Notes: generated from the letters alone by a model not told the origin. DNA of 64,000 bases from Salvator merianae (GCA_003586115.2 QVOM02000126.1:11844201-11908200); one strand, 5' to 3'. Counted from the stretch's first letter, positions 1-11,779 are shown. Made by a program: numbers and translations.

Positions 1-327
1 CTCCTCTTGATATGAAACAGCTGCCGGGGCTGGACCCCAAATCCAAACCTGGGTCTGAATTGTTTGACAGCACCTGTGCGGCCACGCAGTCCCGGTCCTG
101 TCACTATTCCACACCAGGAAGTGGTGCGAATGCACCTTTCCTGATCTGCACCTGATCACACAAGTCAGCTTCCAGACTACAATTTTCTTGACCAGCACAA
201 TCCGGTTTCAGGTGAGCATCAGGTGGGCTTCGGTAGGTTTCAAGTCAGCTGAGGCTGTTTGCAGGTACGAACACTCATTACTAGCAAGTGTCCTGGAACA
301 TTCCATTTTCTAAGTGCGAACAGGCCC
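1..327. mobile_element. HL type A element, cut by window edge
   Basis: The right end AAGTGCGAACAGGCCC closes at 327. The body (accaggaagtggtgcgaa, cctgatcacacaagtcagc, ggtgagcatcaggtggg) matches other A copies at 7804, 25033, 29204, 29886, 34505 and 57405. The left part lies outside the window. It is non-autonomous, with no transposase frame. Assignment to PIF/Harbinger rests on the group-wide 3-bp duplications. Confidence 0.75.
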
Positions 328-369
328 ATAGTGTCCTTCATTTACCAGTTCATGGAAGTTAGAGACGGC

Positions 370-1110
370 TATCAACGGCTAACAGCTCTGATGGTAGCAT
401 GACTGTCTCTGGTAATAGAAGGTCGTTTGCACCTGAAGGCCAGGTGCTGAGAGGTTGTCACCAGGGCTGTTGCGTGTTCACGTCCTGCTATCAGGCTTCC
501 TGGTGCAGCAGGTTGGCCACTGCAAGAACAGACTGGATGGGCCATGGGTCTTTGGGCCTTTTCGCACTTCACACTAGTGAGCATCAGGAACGCCCACTAG
601 TGAAGTGCTTTCGCACCCGTGGACGCTCGTAGCGACCGGCAGTGGACTTGATCCACTGCCGATCGCTACTAGCGCCAGACAGGAAGGTAGCTGTCTGAAT
701 CCTGACCTGAAGCTCAAAACGAGCGAACGCCATTATCCGGCTTGGGGTCTGTTCTCAGGCCCCATAGTGCAGATGGGGTCTGCACGATGGGGTCTGTTCC
801 ATGCTAGACTGGGCTAATTAGCCCAGTCTAGCATGGACAGTGCGAACAGGCCCTTTCTTAGGTTCTTATGCCTCCAGAGGTCAGTGGCTGGGAGGCTGTA
901 AGTGGGACAAGCTGTGCACTCATGTTCTGCTGGTGGGCCTCCATGTGCAACTGGATGGCCACTGGGATAGAAGACGGCTGGACTAGATGGACCATGAGTC
1001 TGATCCAGTGGGGCACTTTTTATGGTCTTATGTGTTTGAAGACCAGCTGCTGGGAGACTATGAACAGGGCAAGCTATGTGTTCATATCTGGTGCACTTCC
1101 TTGAGCTGCT
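370..1110 (+). mobile_element. CR1-like LINE 3'-end fragments, split by an HL element
   Basis: Two pieces resemble the 3' untranslated region of the CR1-like lineage common in this window (gactggatgggccatggg; ggactagatggaccatgag, tgatccag). The first is interrupted after ...gggtcttt by the 554-853 element and resumes with tttcttaggttcttatg, a typical tail. No frame is intact. Homology is read by eye, so the outer limits are approximate. Confidence 0.5.
554..853. mobile_element. HL type B element, internally deleted
   Basis: The ends are GGGCCTTTTCGCACTT and AGTGCGAACAGGCCC, flanked by exact TTT duplications (551-553, 854-856). The left half carries the CACTAGTGAGC hairpin and the caggaaggtagctgtc module. 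Compared with the ~715-745-bp copies at 53902, 59101, 60653 and 62623, it jumps from the aagctcaaa module to the gaacgccattatcc module, losing the centre. Positions 799-836 form a perfect 38-bp palindrome centred on TAATTA. Confidence 0.85.
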
Positions 1111-1111
1111 G

Positions 1112-2450
1112 CCTGGCATGGTTGGAGGAAATGGATTTTCTAGACCCATTTCAATCTGGTTTCAGGCAGGGGTTTTGCACATAGACTGCCTTGATTGCCC
1201 TGATGGATGACCTTTATTGTGGGAGGAACATTGGCAATGTGACCCTGTTAGTTCTGCTCAATCTCTCGGCGGCTTTGGATTCCATTGACCATGGTGTCTG
1301 GCTGGAGCAGCTTTGTGGATTGGAGCTAGGAGGCACTGTTTTACAGTGGTTCTCTTTTGATCCCTGAGGTAGACTCCAGAAAGTAGCAATGGGGAACTTT
1401 CGTTCAGTGCCCTAAGAACTTTCTTGTGGAGTTCCCCAGGAGGTCAGTTCTATCTCCCATGGTCTTCAACATCTATATGAAGCTGCAGGGAGAGGTCATC
1501 AGGAGTTCTAGAGTGAGGAGCCATCAGTACACTGATGACACCTAACTCTATTGCTCCGTTCTTTCTGAGTCAGGGGAGGCATTTAAGGTGCTCGGACATG
1601 CCTAGAAGTAGTAATGTACTGGATGTGGACCATAAATTGAAACCAAATCCAGGCAAGATGGAGATACTGTGGTCAAGGGGACTTGAATTCAGGAAGTTAG
1701 GGGGCACCTGATTCTAGATGTGTTCTTTTGTCCCGTCCCCCCCAGGGTGTGTTATCTGGGGGTGCTTCTCAATTCATTTCTGCCTCATGAGGCTCAGGTG
1801 CCAGTGGTAGCCAGAAATGTTTGCTTCCATTTTGGACTTTCTTGTGTAGAAACAACTTGGCCAAAGTGATCGATGCTCTGGTAACTTCTAGACTAGACTA
1901 CTGTAATGCACTGTACATGGAGCTGCCCTTGAAGATAGTTTGGAACCTGGAGCTAGCGCAGAACGCAGCCGCTTGACTGCTGGTGTGAGTTTCTGGCTGG
2001 ACACACAACATGCCAGTTTTAAAATATCTGCACTGGTTACCTATTTGCTACCATGCCCTATTCAAGGTATTGATGTTGACATATAAAGCCTTCAATCATT
2101 TGGACCCCAAATATCTGAAGGAGTGTCTCCTCCCATGCAGACCTGCCCAGCCATTAAGGCTGGAAAGGGAGGCCTTTCCTGTAGTTGCACCACCCACAGA
2201 GGCACAAGGCATGGTGGTATGCAAAAGAGCCTTCTCCGTGGTGACCCCCAGGCTTTGGAACAGCCTTCCTCTGCAAACATACCACATGCCAACATTATAC
2301 AGTTTTCAGCACCTGGTTAAAACATATCTCTTCACCCAAAGCAATACCTGCCACCTGGTGGGGTGGAAGCAGTCACACAGGCAGGGAGTCTCAGCTCTGA
2401 GTCTTGTTTGTAGCTCTAGAATGCAATGCCAACAATAATGGACCATCTTG
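1112..2450 (+). pseudogene. L2-clade LINE, decayed ORF2 (RT to C-terminus)
   Basis: Around 1150-1350 the translated sequence shows a reverse-transcriptase block (QSGFRQGF, then LSAAFDSIDH) followed by several stops and frame changes. Near 1870-1980 it reads LVTSRLDYCNALY. From 2010 one frame runs PVLKYLHWLP, YKAFNHLDPKYL, KRAFSVVTPRLWNSLP and LVKTYLF, the C-terminal block typical of L2 and related LINEs. The catalytic FADD-type box is not readable in one frame, so this is a dead copy. The 3' end fades after 2440. The clade is inferred from motif order. Confidence 0.8.
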
Positions 2451-2553
2451 TCCCATGACTCTGACAAGCAAAATCCTCATTATCACTACTAATGCCTTGG
2501 GCTATTTCTGCACTCGCCTTGCCTGGAGCGGTCCAACTATCCGAGGCCATTAT

Positions 2554-2732
2554 GGGTTTTTTCACACTTTTAGCTAGTGGGCGTCAGGGATGCTCACTAG
2601 CAAAGTGTCTGCACACTCTGCAGAGACCCGCATGACCGGGAGCAGCATATAGCTGCTCCTGTTCGTGTCTAGCTGTCGGGTGCTAATTGGTGCTCCATAG
2701 CTTGACGTGGAGCAGCTATTGTTGTGTTCAAG
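2554..2732. mobile_element. HL type C element, one end only
   Basis: It starts as gggttttttcacactttt followed by a subterminal hairpin (ctagtgggcgtcagg / gatgctcactag) and the gaccgggagcagc / agctgctcctgttcg hairpin found in other C copies. It stops abruptly near 2732 without a second end, so it is truncated. Confidence 0.6.
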
Positions 2733-3465
2733 TGTAACTGGATTTCATATCTTATCATCTCTAACCATTGCTCATGCTGGCTGGTGGAGATATGGCAACC
2801 ACATCTGCTGGGCACCACATTCCCTACCCCTGAACTAGAGATAACTTTTGCCTGCATTAATGCAGAGGATACAGAGCTGGTGGCCTTTTGTACATCTCAT
2901 GGGACATTTGTGTCAAGTGTTGGCGTGACCATACGGCCTTCGGCTAGGTCAACAGTCTCCATCCCTCACTGACTTTCAGTTTGCAAGTTCTCCTGCCTCA
3001 GGGGACGTGTGTAGTCCAAGATGAGGGGGGAAAGGAGGCCCGTGAGCACTGAAATGCTTGAAGGCAAAATGTCATTGCCAGGGCTCTGAGAAAATGCACT
3101 GAATGACTTCATTGTTATTAATACACGCTGCTTGATCTTTCTGTTTGGAGTGCAACATAAGAGAGAAAAGGAAAAGTCAGTACCCAGGGGGGAGAGAGGT
3201 GAACAGCTGTGCCTTGGTTGGGTGTGGAGTCCATCTATATCTTCAAGGAACTGATGTTATCTAGTGGTGGCAGGTGTCCACATTTTACACTAATGGGGTT
3301 CAAAGGGCATATTGATTTAAAGCATTAATGAGTTAGGCCATGAAACTGTTTTCAGGGCTTTTCTCAGTTTGGCAATGCACAAGGTATAGACGCGGATGAG
3401 ATAAAGCAGAATGACAGAAATCCGTTGTCAGTGTTATTTGCTCTCCTCAGTAAAGACAAAAGAAC
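2733..3465. other. Unassigned stretch
   Basis: No gene or intact repeat seen. Near 2780-2840 there is a short piece (tggcaaccacatctgctggg) resembling the widespread amniote repeat with the 'catctggagggcacca' motif. The rest looks unique and carries only short frames. Confidence 0.4.
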
Positions 3466-3745
3466 ATAAGAAGAGCTTTGCTGGATCAGGTCACAGCCCA
3501 CCTAGTCCAGCATCTTGTTTCACACAGTGGCCCACCAACTGCTTCTGGGCATCTCAAGCAGAATAAAAGGCAAAACTTTCACCTGCTCTTGACTCCCCAC
3601 AAATGGTTTTACAAACATCCTGCCTGTCTCTCCACCCTGGAGGCAGTACCTGGGCATCCATTCTAGTAGCCATTGATACACCTGCCCTCCAAGAATCTGT
3701 CCAATCCGTTCTTAAAGCAACCCAGGCTGACAGCAATGCTAAAAA
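3466..3745 (-). mobile_element. CR1-like LINE 3' end
   Basis: It reads from its 3' tail (aagaacataagaagagc) into the 3' UTR and the end of ORF2 (ccattgatacacctgccctcc, aatccgttcttaaagc). The same sequence recurs at 8649, 19641, 40447, 41223 and 44836-45990. The 5' part is missing, as expected for truncated target-primed insertions. Confidence 0.8.
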
Positions 3746-3843
3746 TGACACTTGGATGGAGAAACAGCACCTTTGGGCTGCAATGAGTTTAGGTACAGGT
3801 TATAGATTACTATGAATTTGTCATGGTGATTGTATGCTTATTA

Positions 3844-4038
3844 TCAATGATGGCCGCTGGCTTTAAGCCTGAGTGTTCGCACCCCGCACAAAGCATGCCG
3901 TGGCTGTTTGCGGGGCCTCCGGGCTTCCATACTGCCACAGCTGCTGTGGCAGTACGGAGGTCTGGAGGCCCCACAAACAGCCACGGCATGCTTTGCGCAG
4001 GGTGTGAACACCTGGGCTTAAAGCCGGCGACTGCTGCT
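3844..4038. mobile_element. PH palindromic hAT-like MITE (E1)
   Basis: The 195-bp copy is bounded by exact 8-bp duplications GCTTATTA (3836-3843, 4039-4046). Two arms (tttaagcctgagtgttcgca... and its complement) fold on a short centre near 3943. The arms carry the E1 motif CCCCGCACAAAGCATGCC. It has no coding capacity. The 8-bp duplication supports the hAT superfamily. Confidence 0.85.
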
Positions 4039-4207
4039 GCTTATTATGTGCATGGAGAGATGGATGTCAGCTGTGAATGGGTTCACCTTAAGCATCTCTT
4101 CTCAATGCCCTTATATACATATTTTTTTAAAAAGTGTATTACCCAGAAATGTACTGCTAAATGAAGCGACCTCACAGAAGGCTTAGAAGATCAGAAAGTG
4201 AATGTGA

Positions 4208-4551
4208 TAGAGATGTACATGAACATTGAAAGTGCTGTTCTGTTTGAATCGAATTGAACCTTAGGTGGTTTGGTTCAAATCTGAATCTGAATCTTTTCAA
4301 ACTGGTTCAACTGAGCATTGAACCTGTTCAAACTACCTCCCCCCCATTTTTCTTTTCAAAAAGCCCTTTTAATAACAGTGAACATGAACCACTTCACTTT
4401 GAGCTGAGGTGTTCAATCAGTTCTAAAGTACCTCTCTGGTTCAGTTCAGTTCAAACTGATCGTCCTCAAATCAGGGGGTTCAGTTTGAATTCAAACTTGT
4501 CAAACGTTCCTGGTTTTAATGAAACTGGTTCATGTTAGAACGGTTCAGTGC
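4208..4551. mobile_element. Probable old GT (hAT-like) element, TGAAC-rich
   Basis: It opens with tagagatgtacatgaac and closes with cggttcagtgcatctct, an imperfect inverted pair of the GT type. The body is repetitive in ttcaaa/gaacc motifs. A clear 8-bp duplication was not found, so the boundaries are tentative. Confidence 0.5.
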
Positions 4552-4555
4552 ATCT

Positions 4556-5399
4556 CTCAAGTATAATGCAAAGTACATAATGAGAATATAGTATGAGAAT
4601 AGTGCAAAGCATGTTCTATCAAGATCCTCCAGTGGTTGCAGAAATGCTCAAGGAGATATTCCCATGGGTTCCTTCACCCTTTCTATGAAATGCACAGATC
4701 CCAATTTATTTGAAAACTGATCCTGAAAATAGACCTTATACTGAAAATCTAGACAATGAAAATGATCTTCCATTAATCTGAATGGGAAAAATCCACTTTT
4801 TTTCCAAACCCACTCCATGCACACCCAGAAATCATCCTAAAATGCCTAATAACTTAAGAAGAAGAAAAAAAGTTATGTAACATGACATAATAGAATGAAT
4901 AACAATAGCAATATTATATCTAAAATAAAGCAAAAGATTAAAGATCAAATTTAAAATTTAAGTTTGTGTGGGCTGGACCAGTTGTCTTCTACATTTTGTT
5001 ATCTAAACCAAAATTTCATGTTTCGCTACTGTATATATGGTCTGCAATCCAGTACAAGAGGGAAGATGACCCTTTTCCTGGGTTCCTTATAACTGTACAG
5101 TTTAGCTTGTATAACAAAATAAGGCAGTAACAGACCTTAAGAAGTGAAAATCTGCACAATGAGCATAGGAATAACAGCGGATTAGTGTATTTTACATGAT
5201 GTCTATGCAGATTTCTTCCATTTGCAGAAGTCCATGAACTTGTAAAATGGGTTAACATTCTAGGATGTTATTAGGTTTTGTATTATGGAAGATAAACATA
5301 AAGGACCACTCAGTTTTTATCTTCCCAAACTTACCATGTGCCTGTTCGGTTACATATTCATTGGCTGCCAGTAAATATTCCAAATTGTGGGCTAGGCCA
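4556..5399. other. Unassigned AT-rich stretch
   Basis: No gene, RNA or repeat recognised. It is AT-rich (atattatatctaaaataaag near 4910-4930) with only short random frames. Confidence 0.4.
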
Positions 5400-6090
5400 A
5401 GATGAAGAGCCTTTTTGCACTGATCAGCCTAGTATTGTATAACAGTGCCATGCTAGACTGGTAAAGATCCAGCGTGGCAGCAGCCATTCACACATTGGCC
5501 CTTTCTGCACTTGGCCTTATTGTGGATTATATCCCAGAATAGGGACCTGCTATCCACATGCTAGTACAAACTGTGAAAGGTCTTGCCCAGGGCCTACCAT
5601 AGTCTGCACTAGCAAGCAGATGGCAGGTCCCTATTCTAAGATATAATCCACAATAAGTCCAAGTGCAGAAAGGGCCTTCGAGAGTTGTAATAGCCCTGTA
5701 CCAGGCCAGCAGCATAGGAAGTGTGAACGGTCAGGCCAGGGCTGCATAGATTACCAAAACGTTTGGACATTTCCGTGGTGATCAGGACGCAGCATGCAAC
5801 TGCACAACCACAGTCGTGCAGCCACGCCCACTTGCTGTGCCACACCCGCTGTGAATGCTGGCATCCAGAAGCGATCCAGCTAGATCACTTGGGAAGACCT
5901 GCAGCACCTTCTGGTGCATCGCTGCAGCTCCCTGGTGTGGATGGAGCAATCTACCAGTTTACTAGGGTGTGGTGTACCATGTTTTGATAGTGCAGCAAGG
6001 TGTGCCACTGAAAGGGGTCCCCTGGGGGGCTCCAAAGTCCATGAACTTCCATTTCAGGCCATTAGAACTTTCAGAGGTCCCTTGGGCCAG
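5400..6090. mobile_element. HL type I element, degraded, interrupted by a D element
   Basis: The left part has aagagcctttttgcactg and catgctagactggtaaagatcc. After the D insertion the body continues with ggccagcagcataggaagtg, ccgtggtgatcaggacgc and cgtgcagccacgcccac, matching 24408-24805 and 28067-28475. The right end is not clean, and the limits are approximate. Confidence 0.55.
5497..5676. mobile_element. HL type D MITE (180 bp)
   Basis: The ends are GGCCCTTTCTGCACTTGG and CAAGTGCAGAAAGGGCC. It is a nearly complete fold-back: ttatcccagaatagggacctg on the left arm matches its complement on the right. It has exactly the same 180-bp length as the copies at 32693 and 60280. The flanking trinucleotides (ATT, TTC) do not match. 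Confidence 0.8.
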
Positions 6091-6299
6091 GAGCAATCCA
6101 TCCCAGCTTAGGATGGGGCCAAATTGCATCCTCAGGGAAGCCTTTTGATATAGTGAACAAAGTGCGTAGGTGAAGGCACCCTTCCCCAGATGACCTCACT
6201 GAGGCAACATGGCAATTTGCATCAATGAAAACATCTTCAAAATCACCACGAAAATAACATCCTTTCTTCACCTGCGCATTTGACATTGTCCGATAGGGA

Positions 6300-6415
6300 G
6301 ACCATTCTTTACTGCAATTGCTTTTAATGTTGATTTTATGGTTTTTATTCGTTTGTAAGCCACATGAAATCTTTGGGAATCTGCAGGATGCAAATTCAAT
6401 AAATAAATTTTAAAT
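6300..6415 (+). mobile_element. LINE 3' tail fragment
   Basis: The segment tttattcgtttgtaagccac...caataaataaattttaaa resembles the L2/CR1-type 3' tail (an ORF end followed by a 'gtaagccac' block and an A/T tail). No coding part remains. Confidence 0.4.
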
Positions 6416-6611
6416 TATGTTGTTAATGCTTTTCCTTTACAATGATAAGATTAAGAAAGTACAAAAATGTGGTAAGTTGAAATGTGGTAAGTTATCAGCA
6501 GCTTAAAGGGGTGTCATCTTCCTAGCATAACAGTCTCCATAAGATTGGTTATTAATATTCCAGAAATAAACTCCTGGTTTCAAAGCTTTGAAATTTTTAT
6601 TTTTATTTGTT

Positions 6612-6616
<5 letters not shown>

Positions 6617-6646
<30 letters not shown>
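6617..6646. repeat. (TA)n microsatellite
   Basis: About 15 uninterrupted TA units in a T-rich context. Confidence 0.95.
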
Positions 6647-6650
<4 letters not shown>

Positions 6651-6703
6651 TCTCATCCTTCCTTCCCCCCTGGCAGGACAGCACTCAGAGGACCCTGGAC
6701 ATT

Positions 6704-7053
6704 AGCAATGTGCAAGATTCGATTTGCATTCAGAAATTCAATCAAAAAATTCATATTCATGAGTATTTGCATCGGAACAAAAATGCGTTTTTTCACATGA
6801 CCAAACTTCTTCCAAAGTGAAGCAGTCTCCCACTCGTGAAGATGAAATATTTGATCGGACATTCACATGTTCGCTGTGTTTCACCCATTAAAAGACTTTT
6901 TCAATAGGAAAAATGATATTTTACGCTGCGAAAAAGCACCAAAATGAATATGAAAACCTGTTTTGAGGATTTGAAACATTGAAGCAAATAAATGGAATTT
7001 TGTTTCGACAGCGAAATGAACATGTGATTTTTTTTTTCCATGCACATCTTTAC
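6704..7053. mobile_element. Old GT (hAT-like) element
   Basis: The left end is agcaatgtgcaagattcg; the right end is ccatgcacatctttac. Flanking 8-mers TGGACATT / TAGACATC agree at 6 of 8 positions. The body is AT-rich (cattcagaaattcaatc, cagcgaaatgaacatg) and looks like a CpG-decayed relative of the young copies at 30610 and 55106. Confidence 0.65.
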
Positions 7054-7059
7054 TAGACA

Positions 7060-7385
7060 TCAAAGGCCTGGGTGAAGAGGCATGCTTTGGCCAGGTGCCA
7101 AAAACCATATAATGGAGGTTGTTCCAAACTCTGGGGGCCACCACAAAAAAGACCTCCAGAAAAAAGAGGATAAGGGACATTTTGCTTGTGATTCTCCCAT
7201 TCTTTTGTGTTACCTAATTCATGGCATGTCGACACCTGCATCTCAAAAGTATGAATCCTGGGATATTTAGCTTCTAGGTGTCTGACAGTGCATTGCCCAG
7301 GAGAAAAAAATAAGACTACCAACAACCCCTGGTGCCTGGAATGTTGATTCTGCCTTATAACTGAAGAGCTGGTTGTGAACCACAC
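7060..7385 (-). pseudogene. L2-clade LINE C-terminal fragment, antisense
   Basis: On the minus strand a frame reads VVAPRVWNNL and, after a frame change, HLAKACLFTQAFD, the same C-terminal block as at 2250-2340. It is broken by a frameshift and truncated. Confidence 0.6.
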
Positions 7386-7454
7386 ATGCAGTTCCCATCA
7401 GACACCAACGTTCTTAGCAGGAAGGCAAAATAGTCAACATTTTGAAACTATGCT

Positions 7455-7467
7455 GGGGGGGGGGGGG
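7455..7467. repeat. G13 homopolymer
   Basis: A run of 13 G. Confidence 0.9.
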
Positions 7468-7712
7468 AAGGACAATTTTTTGGAAATGACTTAATGCCTC
7501 CCATACTTGCTCTATCTTTCTCATGGATTTCTCTAAGTAGCAACAACTATCTAAATGAGTGTTTAGAGATGGTTTTCATAATGCCGTCATTTGTTTTGGT
7601 TCCCTCATCTTCTTGGAATGCCTTCCATGATCGTTCAAGCATTTTGTGGCAAAAAAAAAGCCCTCATTTCCCCTGCTCGTTGTTAATCTGAGAAGAAAGA
7701 TCTCGAACATTG

Positions 7713-7800
7713 TAGAGATGCGCCGATCTGCAATTCGTTTCTTACGAACTGCTCAGAGAGGCCTCGAACCATCAGGTGTCTCACCTGACCGCTTGGGAGT
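7713..7800. mobile_element. GT-type end fragment
   Basis: The sequence tagagatgcgccgatctg followed by cgaattc-like motifs looks like one GT-type terminus. No partner end was found. Confidence 0.3.
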
Positions 7801-7803
7801 CTC

Positions 7804-8450
7804 TGGCCATTTTGGCACTTACTACAATAGAACTTTCCAATTAGCATGGTTCGGGCAGGTCAGGATCAGGTATGGTGGGTGCTATTCACACTTCCAGCGC
7901 TGGAACAATACACAAGCAAACCAGCAAGTAAGGAAGTGCAAACAGGTAGCGAACTCCGTTGTTCGCTTGGAGACAGAAGCGTCTGGAAGGCCCGCCCACC
8001 CCCAGCCACCATTGGTCTCGGTTCATGTCAGCGTCGCCTCGCATCCGGTACATGAGGGTGGGGCCAGTGGAGCTGGGTTTGGAACCAGAGGAGCCATGTG
8101 TGGAGATGCATACAGACTGGCTGCAAGGTTCCGAACCCCACAGCAACCCAACGTTCGAGCATAGCGAGGACTGGGCTTGAACCTTCTGACAGCACAGGTG
8201 CGACTGTGCAGTCCCTGCCCCATCACCGCTCCAAACCAGGAAGTGGTGCGAACACACTGTTCCTGAACCTCACCCGATGGCCCTTAGTGGGCTTTAAGGC
8301 TACAATTGTCTTGACCACAGCTGGCAGGCTTCAGGTGAGCTTCCGGTGGGCTTCGGTGAGCTTCTAGTCAGCTGACGCGGTTTGCAGGTGCAAATGCTGC
8401 ATTCCAGCAAGCAACCTGGAAGGTTCCACTTGCTAAGTGTGAACAGGCCC
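7804..8450. mobile_element. HL type A element, long variant
   Basis: The left end is tggccattttggcactta and the right end is aagtgtgaacaggccc. The body shows the A modules: gcatggttcgggcaggtcag, accaggaagtggtgcgaac, ggtgagcttccggtgggc. It is about 150 bp longer than other A copies, mainly in the GC-rich centre (7990-8200). Open frames across it are on both strands and follow repeat structure, so they are not genes. Confidence 0.75.
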
Positions 8451-8648
8451 TCTGTGACACCTCAAAGTTCCTCAGGAGTAGGGGACCCCTGTGGAGAATG
8501 CATGTCTCCGTGAAATGTGGCCACTGCCTTTATCTTTCTCTCTGTAGCTGGGGCCACGTGGCATGTAAAGGTGATAGATAGCAAGATGATGTTGCACTTG
8601 CGTGCCATGTGACTCTGCCCATGGAGAGACAGACAGTGGTAGTGGTTA

Positions 8649-9150
8649 AGATCATAAGAGGAGTCCTGCTGTGTCAGGCCACGGCCCATCTAGTCCAGCA
8701 TCCTGTCTCGCACAGTGACCCACCAATTGCTTCCGGGCATTCTTAGCAGAAGATGAAGGTGAAATCTTCACCTGCTCTCAACTTCCTGCAAATGGTCTTT
8801 AGAGGCATCCTGCCTGTCTCTCCACCCTGGAGGCAGCACCTAAGCATCCATCCTAGTAGCCATTGATACACCTGCCCTCCATGAGTTTGTCTAACCCGTT
8901 CTTAAAGCAGGCTGATCGCTGTCACCACCTCTTCTGGTAGTAAATTCCATAGACCAATGACCCTCTGGGTGAAAAGATACTTCCCCTTGCTGGTCCTAAC
9001 TCTCCTGCCCATCAGCTTCATAGAGCCCTGGTCCTACTATTCTGTGCTAGAGAACAGAATTTCTCTCTATCCCTCTTTTCCACAACCTGCATGATTTTTT
9101 ATATACTTCAATCAGGTCCCCTCTTAAACACCACCTTTCAAGGCTGAAGA
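8649..9150 (-). pseudogene. CR1-like LINE 3' end with ORF2 C-terminus
   Basis: The tail gatcataagaggagtcctg at the left is followed by the 3' UTR and then, near 8880-9150, the ORF2 C-terminal region (caccacctcttctggtagtaa = complement of LPEEVV-type coding). It is a longer copy than most here, but frame-broken. Confidence 0.8.
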
Positions 9151-9394
9151 GGCCAAGATGTTGGTTGTGTTTCATGGACAATTGAGTTCTCTCCACTTTT
9201 TGTACAGGGCTCACCTACTCCGGATCAGGGTCCGGGTGCCCTAAAGAGCTGAGGTTGTCAGGTGAGGCAACTGATGGTCCCAGACCTCTCTGAGCAGTTC
9301 ATAAAAAATGACAATCCTGTGAACTGCATCTTGGCACAACACTACAACTTCACAAACAATGGAAAAGGAGAGCCTACATTTATTTATTATTTCA

Positions 9395-9690
9395 ATGTAT
9401 GATTCTCGCAGCGTAGGCGCAAGTATGGAAAATGGAAAAGATACCAACTATTGAGGACTGGACAATAAAGATGGTAGAGTTGATGGAAATGGACAAACTG
9501 ATGTGTTCGTTAAGAGATAACATTTTTAAAGAATTGGCAATGCTTGGTGGACTTTCTATGAAACACAGAAAAAGGCCTGGTGTTCCTAGGTTTTGAAGAA
9601 TGAGTGACAATAGTGCACTGACTCTTGCGTGGTACTGACTATGGTGTAGTCCCACTATGAATCTTTTAAATTTATTGTTCTTAGAACTTG
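9395..9690 (+). pseudogene. L1-clade LINE ORF2 fragment
   Basis: Reading tgtatgattctcgcagcg onward gives MILAA, a stop, then AQVWKMEKIPTIEDWTIKM and VELMEMDKLM. This order (an AQ.WK block, IPT.E.W, MAEM.KL) is characteristic of the C-terminal part of L1-type ORF2. It is short and interrupted. Confidence 0.6.
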
Positions 9691-9724
9691 CCATTGGGAA
9701 AGACATGTGTCAAAATGCATATGG

Positions 9725-10839
9725 CTTGGGCTGTGTCCAGACAGGGTGTAAAAACCAGAATTATCCTGGCACTATGTTGGGACTGCCGCACATGCCTGTG
9801 GCAATCTCAGCGTGGCCCTGGGATATTGGGTGAAATTCTGCAATAACTCTATGGTGCGAAGAACAACTCCTAAAGAACTTTATTGATTCCATGAGAATAT
9901 TTCCTTGTCTGGATGCTTGCCCCCAGGATTCGCCATCTTGGCAATGGCTGCCACGCATATATGGGCTAAATTGGGCCCCAAATGGCCACCACACATGCAT
10001 GGGAGGTGGTGATTGTGCACTTCTGGGTTTTTTGCACCATTGAAATACCTGGAAGCACCCATTGCGCCATTGTGGGAACAAGTGTTCAGACAGGTGTTTG
10101 GCCATGTCTGCTGCATGAAGTCGGCCTGCTATTTGACAGAGATGGTGAGAAGCAATTACAGGATCCAAACAAGATCCTGTATTTTCTCCTCGACGTCTGG
10201 AAGCAGCCTTGGTTGTATGATCAGATGGGAACGCAATGGTCCCCATTCTGCAATAACAGTTCATTTATGTTCCATATATCCATGGACACTTGAACTGTGA
10301 ACAACGGAAAACAGCTGCTGGAAGATTTACAATTAGATAATCTCTGTGATGGGCTATTTCGATCGTTTCCCTTTTCCACGATTGTTCTAAAACATATCAG
10401 TGCTGTTTGATATTGTTTCCAGATACACTGCATTATTATTTATAGTTTTCATTGCTCAATATATTAAACTTATTTTGAATTTAATTACCCTGAAACTTTT
10501 GGGGTTTGGCTTGAGATGGGTTTGTTTCAGGTTTATTGACTGTCTTCACTTAGCTGAAGCAGGATACAACCAGGGCGATCATAGCATGGCAATGAGATGG
10601 CTGAGGAGAAAGGAGGAAAGGACATTTGTGCTCAGAGTTTCAATTAGAACTCCCATGCTCCTTAGCTAGAAGGTCAGATATAAATCAAGATCCAGACTCT
10701 ATGAGAAGGAAATGAATGGACAGGGCAAGGTGTGAGAAATAACAAATAGGCCAGAGAAAGTAGGCTTTTGAGTTCTTTGGTTTGAGTTGCTTTCTCTCAC
10801 TGGACCCTGGGTGACCATGCCGGCCAGGCCACCAGGGAG
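9725..10839. other. Unassigned stretch with a possible transposon end
   Basis: At 9730 ggctgtgtccagacaggg resembles the F-type end GGCTGTGTCC. A related inverted end, gtctggatgcagcc, lies near 11675. Between them no confident pairing could be made. No gene seen; 10400-10800 looks unique. Confidence 0.35.
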
Positions 10840-11192
10840 TAGGAATGTGCAAACTTGGATTCTCATTCAAAAATTCATTTGAAATTTCACATTCGCAAAC
10901 TTTTGTGTCGAAATGAAAATGCCTTTTATTGCATTTGCAGTTTTTGATCGAAACGGAACAGCCTCTTCTTTTTGCAAAAAAGGAAATGTTCATCAATTTT
11001 CACATTTTTGTTGCGTTTAAACCATGAAAATGGCATTTTCAAGGGCATTTTTAATGGGAAAAACATTCCGAAAACAGAGAAAATGAATGCGAAAAATGCA
11101 TTTTCTGACACTGTAATTTGCTGACGAAATGAAAATACAGATTTTTGTTTGACAGTGAATCAAAAATGATTTTTTTTCCGTCCACATCCCAA
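10840..11192. mobile_element. Old GT (hAT-like) element
   Basis: The left end is taggaatgtgcaaacttgg; the right end is tttccgtccacatcccaa. Flanks CCAGGGAG / CCAGAGAT agree at 6 of 8 positions. Internal repeats of gaaaatg/cattttc and ttcgcaaac indicate a decayed CpG-rich ancestor. Confidence 0.65.
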
Positions 11193-11229
11193 CCAGAGAT
11201 CTCTGCTGCTGAATATCTTGCTGAATATC

Positions 11230-11690
11230 CAAATGAAGACATCACTAAAGCCACCTCCAGATATCACTTATTAATTCCATAATTTATCAAATTACCAATA
11301 TAAAGGATATCCAGAATTATCACTCATTGTCTAGACATTAGATTGATCTGCATTTTAGCATTTGTTGCAGCAGTGAAGTGACGTTACAGCTGCGAGATTT
11401 TCTTTCCATGTGACCTAACCCTCCTGTCATGATCAATAATATCACATGAAATATTTCCTGATAGCAGCAGCTCTTGCTGAACTCTCACTGTATTTCTCAC
11501 ACACTAATCCAGACAGAGCTGCAGTTACAGAATAACATGATATTGCTCTAGGATAGTTAAAGATAAAGCAGGTCCATTCACCGGGACTGTATTGGAAGCA
11601 CTGTGATCATGTCTGGCAAATCATGTAAAATTATGAAATAATTACGGGGTTTTGACTCTGTCTGGATGCAGCCTAATTCATGAGACAGTT
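11230..11690. other. Unassigned stretch ending in a GGCTGCATCC-type terminus
   Basis: The segment ends gactctgtctggatgcagcc (11658-11677), an inverted end like that at 9730. No matching left end with a target duplication was found, so it is left unassigned. Confidence 0.35.
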
Positions 11691-11779
11691 GTGGGTGAGC
11701 AGGCCTATATGGTATGTGTTGCAGAGGCATGAGAGAAAAAATATGTGTTCTGATTCACAAAAAATGTTCACCTGATTAC